DNA of 64,000 nt, taken from contig NC_089187.1 of the NCBI RefSeq assembly GCF_947507565.1, forward strand, positions 2,170,001-2,234,000, given 5' to 3'. Below, piece after piece: positions 44,514-53,972 of the stretch. The notes below the pieces were generated by a model. It was not told the DNA's origin and did no database searches. It saw nothing but the letters and a program-made list of their open reading frames with translations. Within the stretch, counting starts at the first letter, position 1. Each line of letters begins with the position of its first letter. Source of the stretch: Oscarella lobularis. Lineage: Eukaryota; Porifera; Homoscleromorpha; Homosclerophorida; Oscarellidae. A program made the position numbers and the translations under genes.

Positions 44514-45546
44514 TCAGCAGACCTGCCAGGGAGACGTTGGAGTCAGGCAGAGTTTTCGCTCGACGAACTTACGCAATACTCGCAGGACTTGTAACACACG
44601 CCTTTGAGAAATTGATGGTACTGAGAGTTGCGGCACTTCTCGTTGATTGTGTCTCCAACCTCGTGCGAAATCACGTATTCACAGAACGCTTCGTCCCGTA
44701 AGTTTACGCAGTCTGGCGAGCATAGGACAATGTACGGAAACTGGCCTATGACGTTGCCTCTGGAAAGTAATATGAATTAATTAAACTGAAGCTACTTTTT
44801 TTATAGACTCACGGAGGCGAATAGTTGCACACAACTATCACATTTCCGTCGCACTCGGCTGCTCCGCAACCCATGCTAGAAGTGTGCGCCCAGATCATCT
44901 ACCGTAGCATTGATATGATGTTGTTTTCAGGTTTCTTTTTGTTGACTTACCTGGGTGTAGTGGCCACATGGTTGTCCGCTTTCACAGGCTTGAGTTGTGC
45001 CATCGTAGGTGTAGTAAAACTCTTCATTTCGCCACAGTTCGGCTGCGCGTCGTACTGGCGAAGTGGTGGCAATCAGAGCGAGATTTTCTCCGTAGGAATT
45101 CTGGCTGTGTTGAATCCTGCACCTGTTTGCCCACTCTTGGGCTACGACCTCAAGATTCGAGTCCTAGACCTGTAAGGTGATTGCTTATAACATGCAAAAA
45201 ATAAACAGACTTCACTGCCCACTCTAATGATTGATTTGCGGAGATGCAAATGTCAGTCTCACCTAGGCTTCACCTGCGCTCTTTGCTCTTTCACTGACCC
45301 CTAGCTAACGCCTTGAGAATGACATTTGCACCCGCCTTCACGCAGGCTACGAGTTTTTTATTCTTTGACGATTGCCTGTTCTACGTAGATTGTTGCTGGT
45401 ACTCTTACCATAGTCTGCATGTTTGCAGCAGGCGGACTGACTTGCTCTCGAGCTTGATTGTGAAGTGCGAGCAGGTCATCTCTATCCTGTTGTGTAATGA
45501 TCGCAAGAGCGACTGTGGGCAAAAAGGCAATCAGGAATCTCCTCAT
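44514..45546 (-). pseudogene. CAP/SCP-domain secreted protein, copy 1, with a nonsense codon
   Basis: Five or more exons. The first (45409-45546) encodes a signal peptide (MRRFLIAFLPTVALA) and the start of a CAP (cysteine-rich secretory protein/antigen 5/PR-1) domain, LLALHNQAREQVSPPAANMQ. Exon 2 begins GTC TAG GAC where the two paralogues have GTC TGG GAT (VWDSN), so a TAG (45164-45166) replaces Trp. The remaining exons are open: AAELWRNEEFYYTYDG, CGHYTQ, MGCGAAECDGNVIVVCNYSP, and a Cys-rich C-terminal module. The single nonsense change suggests a young pseudogene, a polymorphism or a sequence error. Confidence 0.75.
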
Positions 45547-46150
45547 GACGATCAGCGTTCTTCGACGAATCAGACAGCGTACACGAACTTGTAAACATCA
45601 GGGACGGGGTGCTGGCGGTAGGAATGAAGGACGACGTGTGACAACGGCCTTTTTATAATGCATTGGCTTTGTCGAACCATAGATGGTCAAACAGGCGTTG
45701 CATGGTACGTGATGCAAAGCGACGCCTGTTCTAAAACAAAGTAGCCCCTTCCTCTCATGTATATAATATATATTATTTATTAGTTCTTAAAACCATAGAT
45801 GGTCAAGCGACCTGCAGTACTCATGTATATATATATATACAGAAAGCTGATCACAATTACAATCTTTGCTTTCTCTGCCTTATACTGTCATCTGAATATT
45901 CATCCAGCCAGTCCCAGTGGATTCGTCGATGTATTATTACTCACAACGCCTAAAGGAAATCCTAAAAGAACTTTTCCAGGAATAAAGGTACGCGTGTAGT
46001 GGACTGCAGTATTTCCTAATACTTGCGACCATTGCGCGTCACGTGATTGAGGCGCCACTAACGATAGGCTCCCGCGTTTTTTTTTCCGGAAACTGCTCGC
46101 CCAAACCAGTTTTGCGTGTTCGGCGGGCGCGTGATCACAATTCTCGACTG
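45547..46150. other. 600-base intergenic stretch with a sulfatase relic
   Basis: Upstream flank of CAP copy 1. It has TA-rich runs at about 45765-45840, two copies of AACCATAGATGGTCAA (near 45677 and 45790), and the sulfatase relic listed separately. No intact gene. Confidence 0.6.
45885..45990 (+). pseudogene. fragmentary relic of the iduronate sulfatase gene
   Basis: Bases here match two separate parts of the intact sulfatase gene at 49.9-52.0 kb. GTCATCTGAATATT resembles the start of its intron 1 (near 49960). The stretch with CATCCAG, CCCAGTGGATT and GCCTAAAGGAAA through TTCCAGG resembles the exon region at about 50398-50615. The pieces are joined without the intervening sequence. It lies next to CAP copy 1, just as the intact sulfatase lies next to CAP copy 2. 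Confidence 0.6.
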
Positions 46151-46154
46151 TGAT

Positions 46155-47009
46155 TGGGTCTTACGTCGCACACGTCATTGGAATCCCGGTTCGTGTGCAT
46201 GTGCGACTCGCCGGTTTCAGTCACTCTCGGCCGAACGTTCTTCGAAGCAGGCGCATGTCTGCCGCGGCCGCGTTTTTCGCTCGTCGTCGACACCGGGGCG
46301 GCCGAGAAAGGCATTCTGCCGCGAGGCAGAGCCATTAGCTCACGAACCGGCGGGGACAACGGCGTCTTCCGGTGAGAACGAGCGCGCGCCCAATTTCATT
46401 CACGAACCTAATCGCGCCTATTTTCGCAGGAAATCCCCGCAATCCTTCGCGAAGGATTGCGCCCTGGATCGACGAAGACAGCGCAGCGCGGCTGGCACGT
46501 CGGTAAGTCAACCACGCGCCCGATTTTCGCCTTCAATCGATCGATTTTTTTTTCTTTCAGATCGTTGCGCCTCGGCGCGCGATGACGCGCCTCGATGGGA
46601 TCGCACAGCGCGGCGCCTCCGCTCGCCGGTAAGAACTGAATCCGCGCGGCTTCCGTTTTTCCCGCGTGATTGACAGCACGCGTTTTCTTTTAGAAAAGCG
46701 ACGGCGATCCCCCGTCAAAGCCGAGCAAACCGGCTGATCGTCGCGCCGCGCGACATGGACGAAGGTAACCTAAGCCGACGCTTCACGCATCTCCATTGTT
46801 TTATTATGATGTGTCATAGATTGGAGACCACACGGAGAAACATCTGTCAACAGCTGGACCGCACCCATTTGGAAGGTAGTGACGTCATGGATTTATAATT
46901 AATTAATTAATTAATTATTATTGCCTTGTAGGTTACGACGATGATGACGACGATGGAGGACGGCCATAGCAAAGATGGCCTGACACTACCGACGAGGCAG
47001 AAGATCAAG
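46155..47009 (+). CDS. unrecognised gene with tiny exons; start and end unresolved
   Basis: A series of short exons joined by good GT-AG introns stays in frame: up to 46371, then 46430-46502, 46561-46628, 46694-46764, 46820-46875, 46932-47009. The product is basic and reads DTGAAEKGILPRGRAISSR, KSPQSFAKDCALDRRRQR, IVAPRRAMTRLDGIAQRG, DEDWRPHGETSVNSWTAPIW, then MEDGHSKDGLTLPTRQKIK. I see no ATG in the open first exon and no terminal exon after 47009. Six frame-consistent joins make chance unlikely, but I do not recognise a family. It might continue into the exon-like units at 47.9-49.2 kb. Confidence 0.4.
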
Positions 47010-47454
47010 GTTCGTACTTTTCCCTTTGGGCCCCGTGTGGAGTAGGCGCGCTCATAAGGGCGGAGAGCTCTCGTACTGCACCCAAGCGGATTGCACGTTT
47101 TGCCACTGTTCCCTCTTCGGGCCAGACGGAACATGTACACTGACAGCGACCTAGGGGGCGGGAGGGAGGGAGGGTTTGAAGTGGGGCAGTGGCATCTCAG
47201 CAAGAAGCTTGTATTGTGTGCATGTGCGAGGGCCTAACGGGGACAACAAAAAGCATAGTGTAATGACCATCCAATGCATCATGCCACTTTGCAACTACGA
47301 TAGACAACGCATTACGTTCATGCGGGGCTCCGTATACCGCCATGCATTAGGGTTTAGGGCGGCTGTCAGTAGGTAGGGCGGTTCCCAAAGTAGATAGGTT
47401 GTAGCTCCTTCCCCAACGTGCTTAGCTGGCAGCCGCCACCCCCGTTAGACCATT

Positions 47455-47795
47455 TCAGTGGATTCTGAGGTAATCTAGGTTGATTTAGATTATAGGATAA
47501 CTATCTAGGTCAATGGATTTTGGAGGTACTCTAGGTTGATTTTTAGAATATAGGATAATTATCTAGGTCAATGGATTTGGAGGTACTTTAGGTTGATTTA
47601 GAATTTAGGTTTAATTAATTGAATTTTAGGTCAATGGATTTTGGAGGTAATCTAGGTTGATTTTTAGACTATAGGATAATTAATATAGGTCAATGGATTT
47701 GCAGGTATTCTAGGTTGGTTTAAAATTTAGATTTAATTAATTAAATTTTAGGTCAATGGATTTAGAGGTACTCTAGGTTGATTTTGTATTTATAG
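47455..47795. repeat. tandem repeat of about 60 bases, six copies
   Basis: Imperfect direct repeats with the core AGGTCAATGGATTTTGGAGG followed by TACTCTAGGTTGATTT and a variable AT-rich spacer. Copies occur near 47460, 47510, 47570, 47630, 47690 and 47750. The unit is AT-rich and non-coding. Confidence 0.9.
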
Positions 47796-47879
47796 CTAAT
47801 CCGTCTTTTAGCGTAACTGCATTATTTGATTAATTTGTATTTGGGCTAATATTTGAAATTTTTGTTGTGTATAGATAAA

Positions 47880-49150
47880 GAATTGAAAAAATGGCTGTTT
47901 TCATAGCAACTCCCACTGACAAAGAGGTATTCTGTTTGAGCATGTGATGTTTTTTCTTTATCAGTTTCCCTTTTAGAGTCAGGAGAGGGAGAGCCAGCTG
48001 TCTTGAGTTGGAGTACCTTGGGTTAGCAGTGAATAAAATGCACTCAATGCCAAAGAGGAGCAGTGAGGTAGGTAAATGTCAGGTTGATGTATGTGTTTAT
48101 ATGCACTTCTGTTTTACATTTAGATTTAAAGGAAAAAGCAAGCGAGAGCCCGTCTTTTGCATTTTTGGCTTAGCTGACAGCTACATCATCAATCAGGGTA
48201 TGCGCATGTACTCTTAATTAATTCACGTAATGGTTTACCAAACAATTGCATTTTTAGATAAAGACTGGAACAAAAGCCAATGGGTCGTGGCATCAATTTT
48301 CTTTTTGCAACTAATTGATAAACGAGGTATTTATTTATTAAGCACGTTGATGTATCTTTGAAAGATTTTATTTTAGAAACTGAAAAGTATAGAAAAAAAG
48401 AAAGCCTTGGAGGAGGACTTGGGAGTAGAAGACAGATACACCACTGAAGGAGGAGGTACTGTATTCACTTTGGTTAAATGTACATCTGTGAGCATTCTTT
48501 GGTCTAGAAACAAAAGAGATCCGTCCGTTATTTGGAGCTTTGCCTTCGTAAACAAGTGGACAATGGAAGGCAGAGGTACTTAATTGGCCGTGTGATATTT
48601 TCTTTATCTTTATGAGTTTGTTTTAGAGACAGAATAAGAAAAGGAGAAGGAGCTGTCTTGAGTTGGCTATCAGTTATAGAATAAAGTAGCCACTGCAATT
48701 ACAGGAGCAGTGAAGAGAAGGTATTTAGTTGCCAGTCAATTTATCTGCTTGTATGGACTTGTTGTTTTAGAGGAAGAAGTGAGCGAGAGGGGCCTGTTTT
48801 CTGTTATTTGGAGCATCTTTGGCTCAATGGACTCATTGTCAATCCCGTAAGCACTTGTACTTCAATTCACGTAATGGTTTGCCACAAAATTACATTTTTA
48901 GATAAAGACTGAAAACTGCTAAAGCCAATGGATTTTTCTTCCTGCGACTTATTGAAGGAAGAGGTATGTATTTTAGCACGTTGATGTATCTTTGTTGTAT
49001 TTTTGGTTTTAGAAACCGAAGACGGGGAAAAGCAGAAGGCCTAGGAGAAGTCGAGCTTGGATTAGTAAACAAGTGGACAACAAAGGAGGAGGTAATCATT
49101 TTGGCACAGTGATAAATTATTTCTAAGCATTTTTTTGTTTTTAGAACAGA
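47880..49150 (+). repeat. tandem duplication of about 640-660 bases with exon-like units
   Basis: Two diverged copies: about 47930-48580 and 48590-49150. Matching landmarks include GAGCTGTCTTGAGTTGG (47995 and 48652), AATTCACGTAATGGTTT (48221 and 48865) and AGCACGTTGATGTATCTTTG (about 48340 and 48977). Inside each copy, purine-rich blocks of 60-100 bases alternate with short blocks starting GTA and ending TTTTAG, as if exons and introns. Some blocks in the first copy are open (for example KDWNKSQWVVASIFFLQLID), while the matching block of the second copy has a stop. It looks like decayed duplicated exons or a spliced non-coding transcript. Confidence 0.6.
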
Positions 49151-49830
49151 ACAGGGGGGAGAAGAAAGATGGAAGATGCATGCAATTAGAAGCTGCGTAT
49201 TTTTGCATGCAGGGTTGGGAAAATAAAGGAGGGGAAAGAGGGAGGGGAAATAAAGAAGGGGAAGAGGGTGGGGGGGAACTCTGCACATTTCACACTTCCA
49301 GTTCTGTGCATTCCGCCATTCTGCTGTGTGTCAGTCACCTTATCATTTTTCATCATCCTTTTCATTGCGTTCACGTGCAGGTTTTGTCACTGCGCACGTC
49401 ACCAGTCAACTCCTAAAATTCGCCAGTTAGCCTTTTTTATCTTCAATTTCAATTTCAAATTGACAGCATCCATTCTCTCCATTCTTATTCTCTGATTCTT
49501 ATTTCTCTCGAGTCCTCCCTCCTTTCCTAGGGATTTTTCTCTATAGGGGCAAGCACCTACATAATGAGCATCAATCCGGCAACGCTCTCCTCGTACTATT
49601 TATTTCCAATGACAAAAGTCACACAGGCGCGAATTCGTTGTCAAAACCTGATGGAGCTGGCAGAAGAAGAAACTGCGCCATCAATGATGAAAATCTACGT
49701 CAATGAAAAGAACTTGAAGGCAGGAGCGAAGATGCAAATCCTTAGCCTGCAGAGTTGTGTTCAGATTTTTGCTTTTTTTCTGCCAAGCGAAGAAATGCTA
49801 TATATGTATATATGTACATGTACAATAATA
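49151..49830. other. low-complexity stretch before the sulfatase gene
   Basis: A purine-rich (GGGGAAAGAGGGAGG-like) segment at 49140-49270, then mixed sequence. Open frames such as 49564-49926 plus are not supported by motifs. I see no confident gene. Confidence 0.4.
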
Positions 49831-49835
49831 ATGCA

Positions 49836-49853
49836 TCACGTGAGATCACGTGA
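49836..49853. promoter_or_regulatory. two TCACGTGA palindromes just upstream of the sulfatase start
   Basis: TCACGTGA occurs at 49836-49843 and 49846-49853, ten bases apart, with the ATG at 49862. This is the core of the CLEAR motif (GTCACGTGAC) through which TFEB/MITF-family factors control lysosomal genes. The gene downstream encodes a lysosomal enzyme. Sites are seen directly; regulation is inferred. Confidence 0.6.
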
Positions 49854-49861
49854 AAAGCACC

Positions 49862-52046
49862 ATGGCTGCACTCACCAGCTTTGCTTTAGTTTTGGTCGTC
49901 GTTTTCGGTTGCTGGGCAGCAGCTGAACGCAAAAACGTCCTTTTCTTTGCTATAGACGGTCATCTGAATATTGCATCCAGTATGTATAGTCCACTGACTG
50001 TATACTCAGATTTGCGTCCGGAGCTGGGATGCTACGGCTCAGCACAAGCTATATCGCCGCACATCGACCAACTTGCGGCAAAGTCATTGCTCTTTGAGCG
50101 TGCTTACTGCCAAGTGGCTCTGTGTTCACCCTCAAGGTTAATATTGGCTCCAAACCCTTCTGCTACTCTAAGCCAGTTTCATTAGGGCTTCTCTGCTCAC
50201 TGGTCGCCGACCTGATACCAATCACGTTTGGCTTATTAGTCCAGATGAATACTGGAGAAAAGTTACTAATGCAACAACAATACCTCAATATTTCAAGGAG
50301 AATGGGGTGTGTACTAAAATGAGATTTATTTTTGTTACCTGTACATAGCTCAAGCTGATTGTTTTAGTATATTTCTATCGGTATGGGCAAAGTGTTTCAT
50401 CCAGCGGGACCCAGTGGATTTGACGATGTAATGTACTCATGGAGTCCAGAAGGTTTGCCTTACTATCACGGTAAGCTCTTGCTGTATATCATGGAGCCGT
50501 TTGCAACCGTGTATTTCTAGCTCCCTCGGAGAAACAATATGGTCCAGGGAACAACATGACAAGTAAACTTACTACAAAGCCTAAAGGAAACCTGAATGAA
50601 CTTTTATTCCAGGTCTTTGGTGGGGCTTTGATGGGTTTGAGGACAACGATCTGCCAGATGGGCAGATCTGTGACCAAGCTACCAAGACACTACGAGCTCT
50701 CAAGGCCAATCGCACAAAGGGCGATCAACGACCGTTCTTCTTAGCCGTTGGATTTCACAAGCCCGTAAACACACATATATATATGATCATGCTCTACCTG
50801 TATCATGTTTCTGCTTCTCTAGCATATTCCTCAATTTGCTCCCAAGAAATACTTTGACATGTATCCGGACGCATCAAAAATTGCGTTACCGGAAAATCCT
50901 CGGCATCCAGTTGGAATGCCAGACATTGCGTGGGCCACTTGGAATATCATTCGCGAGTTCGATAACTTGGCTATTTATTTCGAGGGGAAAAATTGCACGC
51001 CGTCCAATACAACCCAGATGCTTTCGCCCGAGTGCGCTCTTCCGGACGAGGCAACGCGCGAAGCTCGTCGCGGCTATTATGCGAGTATGACGTACAGCGA
51101 TTATCAAGTAGGCAAAGTGCTTGCCGAATTGGAAGCGCAGGGTTTTGCCAATGATACAATCGTTGTTCTGTGGGGAGACCACGGCTGGCACTTGGTAAGG
51201 AAAAACGCTTGAAAGTGTTAACGTTTTCTGAGAGAGTTTCCTTGAAGGGAGAGCTCGGCGAATGGGCAAAGTTCACTGTAAACACGCCTCCTGTCATCAT
51301 TATTCTCACAGCACTGTTTCTATTTCTTTGCAGAACTTTGAAGATGCTACTCGTGTGCCATTTCTGCTGCATGTTCCTGGCGTGACCGATATGGGAATGC
51401 GATCGGATGCGCTCGTTGAATTGATTGACGTATTTCCAACTCTTGTTGACATCACCGGACTGCCAAAAGTTGATCTGTGCCCAACGACTAAACAGCCGGT
51501 TAGTTGCAACTAAAGCAGGAGTAACTTGCCAAGTCTTGCCTCTAGCTTGCATGCGTTGAAGGCACCAGCATTGCTCCGTTATTGAAAAACCCCAGCATGC
51601 CCTTTAAGAAAGTAATTTCGATGTGTTAGATTACTGGGACAAGTGTTCAAGTGCGTTTAGGCTGCGTTTTCTCAATATCCCAGACCTCTGTGTGGACTGA
51701 CTCACATTCCTGGGCATACGTTCACCCGGAATGGATCTAAGGCAGATCCAAAGCAAGTGATGGGATACACGATGCGAACTAAGGAGGTACTGTAAGATTG
51801 CGTTGTGCATATTTTGTATTTGTTTCGTAGTATCGTTACACTCTATGGGTGGGTTTCAATGACACGCTGGCGGTGCCTCATTGGGACGGCGTTTGGGGCG
51901 AGGAGCTGTATGACCACACGTCTCCAACTGTTCATTTCAATGACGAAAACGAAAATCTTGCTAACAAGCCAACCATGGCTAGCACGAAGGAAGAACTGAA
52001 GAAAATGCTTTTGGCTGGCTGGAGGGAAGCGACACCTCTGAAATAA
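49862..52046 (+). CDS. IDS: iduronate-2-sulfatase-like lysosomal sulfatase
   Basis: Removes 2-O-sulfate from iduronate in dermatan and heparan sulfate; secretory/lysosomal. Signal peptide [20 protein letters not shown]; exon 1 is 49862-49958 and exon 2 is 50010-50136. Sulfatase metal motif: [14 protein letters not shown] across intron 1. The formylglycine motif is rebuilt across intron 2 (50137-50185) as [15 protein letters not shown], with the catalytic Cys and Arg intact. Further exons: [94 protein letters not shown], and near the C-terminus YTLWVGFND-like before [10 protein letters not shown]. The stop is at 52044-52046. The layout matches human IDS along its length. The gene is convergent with CAP copy 2. 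Confidence 0.9.
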
Positions 52047-52395
52047 CCTGACTCAGTTGACGATCGCGTTTGTTTTTGCTGAATTTTAATTTTGCTATGT
52101 TTTCCTTGAGGATTCGATGGGATTACAGCCGTAGTTTTTACTCTTTCTGTAAGAGAATGGCCTTGGAAAAGCGTCGAAGGCTCTGTAAGGAATCCTGTGA
52201 GGTAATCGGGGAAAAGGCCTCTTTTTGGGAAACCGACGCAATGAAAAGAAATTTCTTAATGTTCTTGTTCAACCAGACACACTGAAAGCAGACAAAACGA
52301 AGAATCAAACCGACAGAACAGTCCACATACTAAAGTGGCATATTATCTACTGAGTTCAGTGTCAGGGCGGCACTCGCAGTTTCTCATTCAGGTCG

Positions 52396-53740
52396 TCAAG
52401 AATCGCAGATCTGCCAGGGAAAACTTAGACTCAGGCAGAGTTTTGTTCACTGGACGAACTTACGCAATACTCGCAGAACTTCATACACACTTTTTTGAGA
52501 AAGCCGCTGTACACAGAGTTGTGGCACTTTTCGCCGTTTGTTTCTCCAGCGGGACTTCCTATTGAAATCACGTACTGGCAAAACGATTCTTCTTGCTGAT
52601 CAACGCAGTCCGGCGAGCAGGGATAGTGGATATAAGACACAGCATCAGCCGCTGTTGAATTGTTTAATTAACCAAATTGGTAGCGCACACTAAGAAATTC
52701 TTACGACAAAGCTTGTCGCAGTCTTGCGAACAGTAGGTGCACCATCCGTTGTTTGGCGCATTAGGGCTCCTCGAGTCAACGATGTACGGAAACTGGCCTA
52801 TGTAGTTGCCTCTAGAAGTAGTATCACACTATGAAGTAAATTAGCCTTCCAAGTCGTTAGGCTTACGAAGGCGAATAGTTGCACACAACTATCGTATGCC
52901 CATTGCACTCTTTAGCACCGCAGCCCAGCCTGGAACTGTCCGCCCAAATCATCTACCGTGTACAATTGATATGATGACTCGGCGTTTATAATGTTTTTTT
53001 TGGCGCCAGCTTACCTGGGTGTAGTGGCCACATACTTTTCCGCTCTGACAAGCTTGATGTGTACCGTCGTAGGTGTAGAAGGGCTCTTCTTCTAGCCATA
53101 GTTCGGCTGCGAGACTTACTGGCCAGTGGCCGGACGTAAACTGAGCCAGATTTTCTCCGTATGAACCTGGGCTGTGTTCGAATAGGCATTGGTTTGCCCA
53201 GTTTTGAGCTACGAGTTCGAGATTCGAATCCCAGACCTGTAAAAGCAATTTGCTTATTTTTCGCAGAAGAAAAACGAAGCCTGACTACCGCTCTATTTGC
53301 GGAGATGCAAATGTCAGTCTCACCCTTTAGGCATCAACCTCGTCCTTCTCAGACACCTACAGCTAATAGCCGCGAGAATGAAATTTTCATCTACGAGTTG
53401 ACCATGGGATGGCACGGTTTTAGTACTACCGTCTTTTCCTGACCGCAAGTCCTTTCATGTCTCCCATTACAGACAGTATAAACATAAACACGGCAGGGGA
53501 CTCAGATAAGGAAAAGTGGCACGGCCATATACGAGGCTAGAAAACTCGTCGCAGTGTGTAGCGATCGAGTCGAGTGCACTAAAGCTGTAGTAATCTTACC
53601 ATAGCATGCATGTTTGCTGCGGGCGGACTGACTTCGGCTCGAGCTTTATTGTGAGCTTCAAGCAGACTGTCTCTGTCTTCTTGGGTAAGGAGAGCAAGAG
53701 CGATTGTGGGCAAAATGGAAACCAGGAGACATCCCCTCAT
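52396..53740 (-). CDS. CAP/SCP-domain secreted protein, copy 2, intact
   Basis: Secreted cysteine-rich CAP-superfamily protein, six exons, with start at 53740 (MRGCLLVSILPTIALALLTQ, signal peptide). The CAP domain reads LLEAHNKARAEVSPPAANMH, VWDSNLELVAQNWANQC, GSYGENLAQF, then CQSGKVCGHYTQ and LGCGAKECNGHTIVVCNYSP, which are the CAP1 and CAP2 signatures with the conserved HNxxR, GENL and CGHYTQ. A Cys-rich C-terminal part (CTYCSQDCDKLC, YPCSPDCVDQ, FCQYVI, FCEYC) resembles ShKT/CRISP-type modules. The last tiny exon adds ICDS before the stop at 52396-52398. CAP proteins have varied extracellular roles; I would not guess one. Confidence 0.85.
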
Positions 53741-53931
53741 GACGAAAATGAAGACGATCTTGTCGTGTGTCAATACTGAGCAAATTGGACGGGATAGTTA
53801 CCGTAGGCTTTGATATTTGCAGCCTGGTGTGGCCAACTCGTCACAGTGTTTACTTTGTTGATTATAAACATAAAGCGGCTATACAGTGTAGTAGTCATAA
53901 GAAATATTTTTTATAACAAATATTTTAAATT

Positions 53932-53972
53932 AGTGACGTCCCTGCTTCTTCTTGTACGCCTTGACCATCTTC
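53932..53972 (-). pseudogene. duplicated C-terminal codons of the ARF gene
   Basis: The minus strand encodes [13 protein letters not shown] and a stop, the same as the end of the ARF gene at 55750. It stops abruptly at 53972, where sulfatase 3'-flank sequence starts. It marks the breakpoint of the tandem duplication. Confidence 0.9.

Larger units (their letters stand above)
52109..53972. repeat. segmental duplication, unit 1 (1.86 kb)
   Basis: Direct tandem duplication that carries the sulfatase 3' flank, CAP copy 2 and, at its right end, a copy of the last ARF codons. Unit 2 follows directly at 53973. The first 200 bases of both units (CCTTGAGGATTCGAT onward) are nearly identical. Confidence 0.85.

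Noticed and set aside
47455-47795. CRISPR-like array from the 60-base repeats
   Set aside because: The repeats are degenerate, AT-rich and contiguous, in an animal genome.
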